Positions 33,395 to 39,881 of a DNA stretch of 41,029 nucleotides are shown piece after piece. The first letter of the stretch is position 1. Each line of letters starts with the position of its first letter. Source of the DNA: Bacillota bacterium (GTDB lineage Bacteria; Bacillota; Clostridia; Oscillospirales; Acutalibacteraceae); contig JAEZGM010000044.1 of assembly GCA_023416955.1 (NCBI GenBank), positions 1-41,029 of the forward strand, given 5' to 3'. The position numbers and the translations under genes were made by a program. A model generated the notes under the pieces. That model was not told where the DNA came from. It saw only the letters and a program-made list of their open reading frames with translations, and did no database searches.

Positions 33395-33817
33395 TCAGTG
33401 AACACACCGAATCCAGCGGTGAAAGGCCGGAACAATAACTTTGAATGTGCAGTTAAAAACGATGTCGGCAAACTGCACGGTATGGAAAGCGGTGCTGCTC
33501 CATACCGCATCTGTCATTGTATTTTTTATCAAGACGTAGGATTTGATGACCATTTCGGCAAAATCAGCGCCAGAAAAATTACAGACTTTGATATAGCTTC
33601 CTAAAAATTCGGCCTCTTTTAAATAACAGTTCTCAAACAAGCTGTTTACAATATTGGAACCACTGCCGATATTTATATGATCTGAATAAACCAACTTCAC
33701 GCTGCCCAGACATTGCAACAGAGAAAAGTTTTTAATGATAACTGCCGGGCACTTAAAAAGTAATTCATGGGCATAATTTGAAATAAAGGAAAAAATATTC
33801 GTAAATATACTTGACAT
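33395..33817 (-). pseudogene. Possible pentapeptide-repeat remnant
   Basis: A 140-codon minus-strand frame contains about a dozen units resembling pentapeptide repeats (AEFLG SYIKV CNFSG ADFAE). It has no ribosome site, and its N-terminal part overlaps the strong plus-strand promoter at 33811-33839. I read it as a decayed fragment. The whole 33188-33884 gap otherwise holds only weak overlapping frames and the promoter of leader peptide 2. Confidence 0.3.
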
Positions 33818-33839
33818 ATATAGAAGGTATATTTATAAT
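33811..33839 (+). promoter_or_regulatory. Consensus promoter of the nitrogenase-like operon
   Basis: TTGACA (33811-33816) and TATAAT (33834-33839), both exact consensus, have the ideal 17-bp spacing. The start point near 33846 gives a leader of about 520 nt that holds two small peptides and two terminators before the first structural gene. No sigma-54 promoter or NifA site was seen. Confidence 0.85.
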
Positions 33840-33884
33840 AAACATATAAGATTCACTGGATTACTATGATAAAGGGTGCGGAAA

Positions 33885-33983
33885 ATGGCTGTAATGGAAA
33901 GAATGCAGATGTGTAACATGTGTATGGGTACGCAGGATATGTGTGCCCTGTCTTTTCATACGTCTTTTTCCAAAACGCCTTAA
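33885..33983 (+). CDS. Cys/Met-rich leader peptide 2 (32 residues)
   Basis: The peptide starts MAVMERMQMCNMCMGTQDMC and continues for 12 more residues to a TAA at 33981. It has seven Met and three Cys, all Cys codons being TGT. AAGGG lies 8 nt before the ATG. The core CNMC-MGTQDMC aligns with CNMCEMCMGMQMMC of leader peptide 1, keeping Gly, Gln and the final MC, so the two probably share ancestry. It lies about 39 nt after a consensus transcription start and is followed after 35 nt by a strong terminator. The arrangement fits ribosome-sensing of cysteine or methionine supply. A metal-binding peptide function is an alternative. Confidence 0.75.
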   Translation: MAVMERMQMCNMCMGTQDMCALSFHTSFSKTP

Positions 33984-34018
33984 TTTGACCGGTGTGAACC
34001 TGCTTATCAGGACATTTA

Positions 34019-34051
34019 CCCGGCGGCCGTTTTGGCCGCCGGGCTTTTTTC
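34019..34051 (+). terminator. Intrinsic terminator/attenuator after leader peptide 2
   Basis: CCCGGCGGCC-GTTTT-GGCCGCCGGG is a perfect 10-bp GC stem (34019-34043) followed by CTTTTTTC. It stands inside the leader of the nitrogenase-like operon, with no promoter visible after it, so read-through must be regulated. Further stems, GGCGG/CCGCC (34062-34078) and TTGCCGG/CCGGCAA (about 34090-34107), follow and can offer alternative pairing partners. Confidence 0.85.
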
Positions 34052-34149
34052 TGCCCCTGACGGCGGGAAATGGCCGCCCAAGAATCAAATTGCCGGTCTG
34101 CCCGGCAACATCCCCGCACGGTATTGAGAATGGAAAAGGAATATCGCTT

Positions 34150-34269
34150 ATGAGAACCGTACATACATTAAAAATGAATGAAGTAAAATGCCGTACATTT
34201 ACCCTGTGTAGAATGTGCATGTGCCGCTGTACCCTTTTTCCAGAAAAAATTGCGTTTTACGGATTTTGA
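34150..34269 (+). CDS. Cys-rich leader peptide 3 (39 residues)
   Basis: This 39-residue frame starts MRTVHTLKMNEVKC. Residues 14-27 read CRTFTLCRMCMCRC, with five cysteines from both TGT and TGC codons. AAGGA lies 9 nt before the ATG. The TGA stop is at 34267-34269, and a small hairpin that competes with the terminator begins two bases later. A ribosome reaching the stop would cover that strand and let the terminator form. A ribosome halted at the Cys codons would leave it free. It is the second of two leader frames in series before the nitrogenase-like genes. Confidence 0.7.
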   Translation: MRTVHTLKMNEVKCRTFTLCRMCMCRCTLFPEKIAFYGF

Positions 34270-34271
34270 GT

Positions 34272-34325
34272 CTGTGTGAAAGTACCGCGAAAACACAGTC
34301 CGTACAATCCGGACTGTGTTTTTTT
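34272..34325 (+). promoter_or_regulatory. Attenuator: competing antiterminator and terminator
   Basis: The terminator is AAACACAGTCCG (34291-34302) paired with CGGACTGTGTTT (34310-34321), a 12-bp stem ending in seven T's. The mutually exclusive hairpin pairs CTGTGT (34272-34277) with ACACAG (34293-34298), which takes up the terminator's 5' arm. CTGTGT lies two bases after the stop of leader peptide 3, the position expected for classical amino-acid attenuation. The first structural gene starts 41 nt further on. Confidence 0.75.
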
Positions 34326-34366
34326 ATACCCAAAATCTATATTCTCGAAGATGATCGGAGGTCAAT

Positions 34367-35854
34367 ATGAGTAATATTAATTTGCAGATTCCCGAGGTTT
34401 CTATTCGTGAAATACGCCTGAATTCTATCACCGGGTTTCAGGGGAGCGCGGAAGAACTGGTAAAGTGTTCCCGCTGCGGATTAAAGGATAAGGACCGGTC
34501 TTTTTCCCAGTGCCTGGGCTGCTCCACTTCACAGGCGGCGTGCATGGTGATTCTGATTCAGGACGCGGCGGTTATCAGCCACGGCCCGGTCGGCTGCTCT
34601 TCCTGCTTTCACGAGTATTCATTTACTTACCGGGTCAATTCCCCGCTGCGCGGAATTGAGCACCCGACGCAGCGCAAGATTTTTTCCACCAATCTGCAGG
34701 AAACTGATACGGTGTACGGCGGTTCCCAAAAGCTTGCCGCCGGCATCCGCGAAGTGTACGAACGAACCCATTCAAACGTCATTTTCGTGCTGACCACCTG
34801 CGCCGCCGGAATCATCGGCGACGATGTGGAAAGCGTGTGCGACGAAGCGGAGGAGGAGCTTGGGGTGCCGGTAGTGGCCATATTCTGCGAAGGTTTCCGC
34901 TCCAAGGTCTGGACGACCGGATTTGACGCGGGTTACCACGGCATTGCACGAAAGCTGATTCAGCCGGCGCGCGAAAGAAGAGCCGACGTGATTAACGTAG
35001 TGAACTTCTGGGGCACCGATATTTTCAGCGAATGGTTTGCCGAGTTCGGCGCAAAGCCGAATTACATCACGCCTTACTCCACACTGGAAAGTCTGAAGTG
35101 GTCATCGGAGGCTGCCGCCACCGTTCAGGCGTGCCCCACGCTGGGTTCCTACCTCGGCGCGGCGCTGGAGCAGGAATTCGGCGTGCCGGAGGTTAAGGCG
35201 GCACCACCGTACGGGGTTGCCCAGACCGACCGCTGGTTCCGGGAAATCGGAAAAATACTGCATCAGGAAGAACGCGCAGAAAAGCTCATCGCCGAAAAAA
35301 AGGCCGAGTATCTGCCGAAGATTGCCGCGATGCGCGAAAAGCTGAAAGGGAAAACCGCTTATGTGACGGCGGGCGCGGGGCACGGCCACGCATTGCTTTC
35401 CGTTTTGCGCGAACTGGGAATGGAAGCGGTGGGCGCGGCAATTTTCCACCACGACCCGCTTTACGACAATGGAAGCGAGGAAAGCGACCAACTGGCGCAG
35501 GGGGTAAAGGACTACGGTGACATTCCGAATTTTAACATTTGCAACAAACAGGAATTTGAACTGGTAAATATGCTGAACCGCATCCGGCCGGACATCTTGC
35601 TGGCACGGCACGGCGGAATGACATTGTGGGGCGCCAAGCTGGGGATCCCCTCGCTTTTGATCGGCGACGAGCATTTCGGCATGGGCTACGAGGGAATCCT
35701 GCGCTATGGGGAACGGATTTTGGAAACGATGGAAAATGATGAATTTGTAAAAAATCTTGAGAAGCACGCGGTGAATCCTTACACCAAATGGTGGCTTTCT
35801 CAGGAACCGTATACATTCTTAAACGGAGGTAAGGAAAATGAGCGGGATCATTGA
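34367..35854 (+). CDS. Nitrogenase-like component 1 alpha (NifD/MarD-like) subunit
   Basis: This 495-residue NifD-superfamily protein has candidate P-cluster ligands Cys52, Cys77 (HGPVGC) and Cys145 (TTCAAGIIGDD), matching NifD Cys62/88/154. Cys256 in TVQACPTLG aligns with the FeMo-cofactor ligand Cys275. His436 in GDEHFGMGYEG lies near, but not certainly at, the His442 position. Unlike NifD it has an N-terminal CxxC-x11-CxxC (Cys34, 37, 49, 52). GGAGG lies 5 nt before the ATG. It overlaps the beta-subunit gene by 17 nt. Together with NifB, a sulfhydrylase and a sulfonate-type binding protein it is best read as a sulfur-compound reductase such as methylthio-alkane reductase. NifE-like scaffolds or other group IV enzymes remain possible. 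Confidence 0.85.
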   Translation: MSNINLQIPEVSIREIRLNSITGFQGSAEELVKCSRCGLKDKDRSFSQCLGCSTSQAACMVILIQDAAVISHGPVGCSSCFHEYSFTYRVNSPLRGIEHPTQRKIFSTNLQETDTVYGGSQKLAAGIREVYERTHSNVIFVLTTCAAGIIGDDVESVCDEAEEELGVPVVAIFCEGFRSKVWTTGFDAGYHGIARKLIQPARERRADVINVVNFWGTDIFSEWFAEFGAKPNYITPYSTLESLKWSSEAAATVQACPTLGSYLGAALEQEFGVPEVKAAPPYGVAQTDRWFREIGKILHQEERAEKLIAEKKAEYLPKIAAMREKLKGKTAYVTAGAGHGHALLSVLRELGMEAVGAAIFHHDPLYDNGSEESDQLAQGVKDYGDIPNFNICNKQEFELVNMLNRIRPDILLARHGGMTLWGAKLGIPSLLIGDEHFGMGYEGILRYGERILETMENDEFVKNLEKHAVNPYTKWWLSQEPYTFLNGGKENERDH

Positions 35855-37175
35855 GCAGGAGCGCTACACCTGCGCCATCGGCGCGCTGCAAAGCGTGGTC
35901 GCCATTCCAAAGGCGGTTCCAATCCTCCATTCCGGCCCGGGCTGCGGCAGCATGGTACAGGGATTTTTTGAACGCTCCACAGGCTACGCGGGGGGAAGCA
36001 CTTCCCCGTGCACCAATTTCGGCGAGCAGGAGGTCGTATTCGGCGGCATCGACAAGCTTCGCCAGATTGTCGCAAATACCTATAAAGTACTGGATACGGA
36101 TTTACAGGTGGTACTTACAGGTTGTACCGCCGGTATTGTGGGCGACGACGTGGAAAGCCTTGTGGAGGAATTCCGCAGCGAGGGCAAGCCGATTGTGGCA
36201 GTGGAAACAGCGGGTTTTAAATGCAGCAATATCGAGGCGCACAGCCTCGTCGTGAACGCCATTATTGACCAGTATGTCAGCCTGTATGAGGATGAAAATC
36301 CCGCCGGAAGCGAAAAAAATACAGTGAATCTGTTTGCTTCGCTGCCATACCAGGACCCTTTCTGGAAAGGAAATCTCAGCGAGTACAAACGGCTTCTGGA
36401 AGGGCTTGGGCTAAAGGTGCAGGTTCTGTTCGGGCCGAAGTCCGAGGGAGTCGGGGAATGGCAAAAGATTCCGCGGGCCAATTTTAATATTTTGGTGTCT
36501 CCTTGGTACGGCTGGGAAATTGCCGAGCATCTGAAAAATCTGTATAACCAGCCGTTTACTCAATTTTTGAATGCACCCATCGGTGCCAACGAAACCGAGC
36601 GCTTCCTGCGGCAGGTGCTTGCCTTTGCGTTGGATCAGGGCGCGGAGATAGATACAAATCGCGCCGAAGCCTTCATCCGGCGGGAGCGCGAAGCATATTA
36701 CGAGGAAATTGACAACCTTGCCACCTTCCTGCTGGAATTCCGCTACGGCCTGCCAAATCATGTACATATTTTACACGACGCGGGCTATGTGGTGGGACTG
36801 TCAAAGTTCCTGCTGCACGAGGTGGGAATTATTCCGAAAGAACAGTTTATTGTGGATAATACCCCGTTAAGCTTTCAGGAGCAAATTCGGGCGGAATTAA
36901 AAACAACATCGGAAAAACGCGAAATACCGCTTATTTTTGAACCGGACGCGGGAAAAGCGCAGGAAATCATTCGCGGGCTGTCCCATGAAGGGCGCGGGCT
37001 GATTATCGGAAGCGGGTGGGATAAGGAGCTGGCGCGGGAAAAGGATTACGACTTTATTTCCGCCGCGCTCCCGTCGCCCTACCGACTGGTGCTTACCTCA
37101 AATTATGTCGGCTTCACCGGCGGTCTGCGCGTTATTGAGGATATTTACAGCAATGTTCTGGCGACTTACCGCTGA
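35838..37175 (+). CDS. Nitrogenase-like component 1 beta (NifK/MarK-like) subunit
   Basis: This 445-residue NifK-superfamily protein has P-cluster candidates Cys12 (YTCAIGA), Cys36 (HSGPGC) and Cys96 (TGCTAGIVGDD), corresponding to NifK Cys70/95/153. The long N-terminal extension of molybdenum NifK is absent, as in alternative and nitrogenase-like enzymes. GGAGG lies 8 nt before the ATG. It overlaps the alpha gene, so an alpha2-beta2 complex made by coupled translation is likely. A reductase component (NifH-like) is required but is not in the window. Confidence 0.87.
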   Translation: MSGIIEQERYTCAIGALQSVVAIPKAVPILHSGPGCGSMVQGFFERSTGYAGGSTSPCTNFGEQEVVFGGIDKLRQIVANTYKVLDTDLQVVLTGCTAGIVGDDVESLVEEFRSEGKPIVAVETAGFKCSNIEAHSLVVNAIIDQYVSLYEDENPAGSEKNTVNLFASLPYQDPFWKGNLSEYKRLLEGLGLKVQVLFGPKSEGVGEWQKIPRANFNILVSPWYGWEIAEHLKNLYNQPFTQFLNAPIGANETERFLRQVLAFALDQGAEIDTNRAEAFIRREREAYYEEIDNLATFLLEFRYGLPNHVHILHDAGYVVGLSKFLLHEVGIIPKEQFIVDNTPLSFQEQIRAELKTTSEKREIPLIFEPDAGKAQEIIRGLSHEGRGLIIGSGWDKELAREKDYDFISAALPSPYRLVLTSNYVGFTGGLRVIEDIYSNVLATYR

Positions 37176-37192
37176 CCATAAGGAGGAAAACA

Positions 37193-37534
37193 ATGCCCAT
37201 CAGAATTGCGTTTGCAAGCACGGACGGCGCGTACATTGACCAGCACTTCGGCAGCGCGCGGATTTTTCAGGTTTTTGATATTGTCGGCTCTTCCTATGAC
37301 CTGGTGGATACCCGGCGGACAGAGCCTTCCTGCGGCGGTCACTGCGGCGGGTTTGACGCCCTGCTGGAAATCCTTGAGGATTGCAGCGCCGTATTTGTAA
37401 CAAGAATCGGGCAGGGCGCGGCGGATTATGTAATCCGTAAGGGAAAGCGGGTGTTTGAGGCTTCCGGCCCGGTGGAAGGCGTTATTGAACGTATCATTGC
37501 GGAGCATTTGCTCGGAGCGGAGGGAATAGAATGA
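37193..37534 (+). CDS. NifX/NafY-type iron-sulfur cofactor-binding protein
   Basis: This 113-residue protein of the dinitrogenase cofactor-biosynthesis family (NifX, and the C-terminal domain of many NifBs) has the typical opening IRIAFASTDGAYIDQHFGSA with the conserved His and a later GGHCGGFDALLE. Such proteins carry NifB-cofactor or its precursors. It stands between the structural genes and nifB, overlaps nifB by 4 bases (ATGA), and replaces the NifX domain missing from this short NifB. AAGGAGG lies upstream of the ATG. Confidence 0.87.
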   Translation: MPIRIAFASTDGAYIDQHFGSARIFQVFDIVGSSYDLVDTRRTEPSCGGHCGGFDALLEILEDCSAVFVTRIGQGAADYVIRKGKRVFEASGPVEGVIERIIAEHLLGAEGIE

Positions 37535-38406
37535 GCAGATCATTTTCAGAGCTGACGGAAATTCACCCCTGTTTTTCGGTTGGCGATAAAGTCAACAAGG
37601 GCAGAGTTCATTTGCCGGTTTCCCCCGGGTGTAACATTACCTGCCGGTTTTGTGACCGACAAATCAATGATGTGGAGGTTCGCCCCGGCGTAGCTTCCGC
37701 CATTATCACGCCGGAAGAAGCGGTGGAAGTTGTGCGCAAAGCGGTTGCGCTTTGCCCGGATATTACGGTGGCGGGAGTCGCAGGGCCGGGCGATACGCTG
37801 GCTACTCCGTACGCGCTTCAGACGTTCCGTCTGATCAAAAAAGAGTTTCCGGATATTATCAAATGCATGAGTACAAACGGATTGCTCCTGCCGGAGCACG
37901 CCGATGAAATCATAGAGGTTGGCATTGATACCCTGACCGTTACGGTAAATGCCGTTGACCCGGCAATTCAGGTGCAGATCTGCGGAGGAATTATCTACCA
38001 CGGAGCGCGCTATGAAGGGGAAGAAGCCGCAAAAATACTGATACATAATCAGCTTGAGGGAATACGGAAGGTATCGGAAGCCGGAATCACAGTGAAAGTA
38101 AACACTGTGCTGATTCCGGAAATCAATGCAGAGCATGTGGAAACGGTTGCGAAAACCGTCAGCGAAGCGGGAGCGCAGATTTACAATGTGATTCCCCTGA
38201 TTCCGCAGCATGAGCTTGCGTGGTGCTCCGCGCCGGACTGCGCGCTGATTGACGGCGTGCGCGGCAAGGCGGAAAAATACATTCGGGTGTTCCGCCACTG
38301 CCAGCGGTGCCGTGCAGACGCGGCGGGCATACCGGGTGGAGAGGATTTTTCAAAACAGATCTATATCCGTCCCGTTAAGCAGGAAAATACGTTCTCTCAT
38401 GGGTAA
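37531..38406 (+). CDS. nifB: NifB-type radical SAM cofactor-biosynthesis protein
   Basis: This 291-residue radical SAM enzyme is of the NifB family, which fuses [4Fe-4S] clusters and inserts carbide to make NifB-co, the [8Fe-9S-C] core. The opening HPCF (Cys14) is followed by the SAM-cluster motif CNITCRFC (Cys34, 38, 41), AGVAGPGD, STNGLLLPEHAD, and the C-terminal CQRCRADAAG (Cys257, Cys260) that holds an accessory cluster. It is a stand-alone form without a NifX domain. Its presence implies that the D/K complex uses a NifB-co-type cluster rather than a simple [4Fe-4S] site as in chlorophyll or F430 enzymes. NifE/NifN are not present here. Confidence 0.9.
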   Translation: MSRSFSELTEIHPCFSVGDKVNKGRVHLPVSPGCNITCRFCDRQINDVEVRPGVASAIITPEEAVEVVRKAVALCPDITVAGVAGPGDTLATPYALQTFRLIKKEFPDIIKCMSTNGLLLPEHADEIIEVGIDTLTVTVNAVDPAIQVQICGGIIYHGARYEGEEAAKILIHNQLEGIRKVSEAGITVKVNTVLIPEINAEHVETVAKTVSEAGAQIYNVIPLIPQHELAWCSAPDCALIDGVRGKAEKYIRVFRHCQRCRADAAGIPGGEDFSKQIYIRPVKQENTFSHG

Positions 38407-38427
38407 CGGCTGAATTGCCGCCCCATG
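38398..38427 (+). other. Hairpin spanning the nifB stop codon
   Basis: CATGGG (38398-38403) pairs with CCCATG (38422-38427), and CGGC pairs with GCCG inside. The nifB TAA forms the bulge. No T-tract follows, so it is more likely an RNA-stability or processing element than a terminator. Confidence 0.5.
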
Positions 38428-38469
38428 CGGGAATTTATGATAACGATTTGATAAAGGGTGTGATGTTAT

Positions 38470-38736
38470 ATGATGTGTGACTGTAATATGGCCGAATCCG
38501 ACATAGCAGACTGTACCAAATTGCAACCGCTGAAAGGAGCAAGTATATGTCAAATGAATTGGAGCCCGCGTACCGGTTTGATACGCAGAAAGTTCGGGCG
38601 GGCTATGAGCCCAAGGATCACAACTACGCCGTGTCTCCGCCCATTTATGCCACCGCATCCTATGATTTCAGGGACGTGGAAAACGCGGCAAATCTGTTCG
38701 GAATGCGGGAGGCCGGGTTTCTGTATACCCGCGTAG
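38470..38736 (+). other. Possible fourth Cys-rich upstream frame overlapping metY
   Basis: A frame starting MMCDCNMAESDIADC begins 77 nt before the metY start and runs out of frame through the metY ribosome site and into metY. It has three TGT Cys codons in its first 15. Its upstream 11 bases, GATAAAGGGTG (38450-38460), are identical to those before leader peptide 2 (33868-33878). Translation through the metY start region could lower metY initiation when cysteine is plentiful. The ribosome site is weak and the part inside metY is probably not selected as protein, so this is tentative. Confidence 0.3.
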
Positions 38737-39860
38737 GCAACCCCACCGTGGCTGTTCTGGAGGAACGGGTAAAAACGCTGGGCGGAGCAAGCGCGGCAAT
38801 CGCAGTGGCCTCGGGCATGGCGGCAATCAGCTATACCCTGCTGAATCTGGCGGAGGGCGGCGGGAGGATTCTCGTATCCCCTTACCTTTACGGCGGCAGC
38901 GCGGACAGCTTTAAAAAGATTTATCCTAAATTCGGGATTGAATTTGACCTGGCTGAAAACATTGAAAACCCTGCCTCTCTGGCGGTGGAAATCAAGCCGG
39001 ATACCAAGGCGATTTACATTGAAAGCATCAGCAACCCCAGCGCGGTTTTACTCGATATTGACGCGATTGCGAAGGTTGCCCACGCACACGGAATTCCGCT
39101 GGTTGTGGATAATACCATTGCGACGCCGTATCTGTATAATCCGATTGCGCACGGAGCGGACATCGTGGTTTACTCCGCGACCAAGGGACTGAACGGGCAC
39201 GGCAACCTGATTGCCGGGTTGGTTTTGGAAAGCGGAAAGTTCAATTATGCCACCGAAAAATTCCCGCAGTTTTCCGAAAAATATTACACACTCCGCGACA
39301 GTTCAGACCAACTGCGCACTTTCCCGGAGGTGTTCCCCGAAGCGCCATTCACCAGCCGAATCCGATTTAATTATCTGAATTATTTAGGAGCAGCTGTTTC
39401 CCCATTCGACGCCTACCTTGCCGTCATCGGGCTGGAGACGCTGTCGGAACGCTTGGAAAAGCAGGTGCGCAATGCAACCGCATTGGCGGAATATTTATCA
39501 AAGAACGACGCGGTGGAATGGGTGCGCTACCCTGCGCTGAAGTCCAGCCCGTACCATGCGCTGTATGAGCGTGACTTTAAAAAGGGCGCGGGCGGTGTAT
39601 TCTCCTTCGGATTTCGCGGAACGCAGCAGCAGCGGGAAGCGTTCCTGAATGCGGTGCGACTGTTCCACTATCATGTGAATATCGGCGACGCACGTTCGCT
39701 GATTGTGAATTCCCCGCAGACCACCCACGGCGAGCTGGAGCCTCATGAGAAAGAGGCTGCCGATATTCCTGAAAATTTAATCCGAATCTCGGCCGGGCTG
39801 GAAGACCCGGAAGACCTGATTGCCGACCTTTCGCAGGCTTTTCAAAGGGCTTTTGATTAA
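38547..39860 (+). CDS. metY: O-acetylhomoserine aminocarboxypropyltransferase (sulfhydrylase)
   Basis: This 437-residue PLP enzyme of the Cys/Met-metabolism family condenses O-acetylhomoserine with sulfide or methanethiol to give homocysteine or methionine. The PLP-binding Lys213 lies in YSATKGLNGHGN. VDNTIATPYLYNPIAHGAD, YTRVGNPTVAVLEERV and the length fit the MetY branch rather than cystathionine lyase or synthase. AAAGGAG lies 9 nt before the ATG. Its place right after the nitrogenase-like genes suggests that it captures the methanethiol or sulfide they release. MetY family members overlap in specificity, so the exact substrate is inferred. Confidence 0.9.
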   Translation: MSNELEPAYRFDTQKVRAGYEPKDHNYAVSPPIYATASYDFRDVENAANLFGMREAGFLYTRVGNPTVAVLEERVKTLGGASAAIAVASGMAAISYTLLNLAEGGGRILVSPYLYGGSADSFKKIYPKFGIEFDLAENIENPASLAVEIKPDTKAIYIESISNPSAVLLDIDAIAKVAHAHGIPLVVDNTIATPYLYNPIAHGADIVVYSATKGLNGHGNLIAGLVLESGKFNYATEKFPQFSEKYYTLRDSSDQLRTFPEVFPEAPFTSRIRFNYLNYLGAAVSPFDAYLAVIGLETLSERLEKQVRNATALAEYLSKNDAVEWVRYPALKSSPYHALYERDFKKGAGGVFSFGFRGTQQQREAFLNAVRLFHYHVNIGDARSLIVNSPQTTHGELEPHEKEAADIPENLIRISAGLEDPEDLIADLSQAFQRAFD

Positions 39861-39881
39861 TAGACGAAGGAGAATTTGAAT

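Noticed and set aside
33218..33604. A 128-codon plus-strand frame upstream of the nitrogenase-like operon promoter.
   Set aside because: No ribosome site, no recognisable domain, and it overlaps a pentapeptide-like remnant on the other strand; probably non-coding or decayed.
33995..34140. Strings CTTATC and CCCGGCAAC in the leader of the nitrogenase-like operon suggested a SAM-I (S-box) riboswitch.
   Set aside because: The conserved core between them and the closing P1 helix (a partner for CTTATC) are missing, and CCGGCAA is explained by its own TTGCCGG hairpin.
33885..34269. The Cys-rich small peptides as RiPP (modified peptide) precursors with NifB as maturase.
   Set aside because: The radical SAM protein has full NifB signatures rather than a SPASM/RiPP-type domain, no protease or RiPP exporter is adjacent, and each frame is followed by a terminator in a leader position.
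34367..38406. Reading the D-K-X-B genes as a nitrogen-fixation operon.
   Set aside because: nifH, nifE, nifN and nitrogen-type regulation are absent, the beta subunit lacks the Mo-nitrogenase N-terminal extension, and neighbours and leaders point to sulfur.
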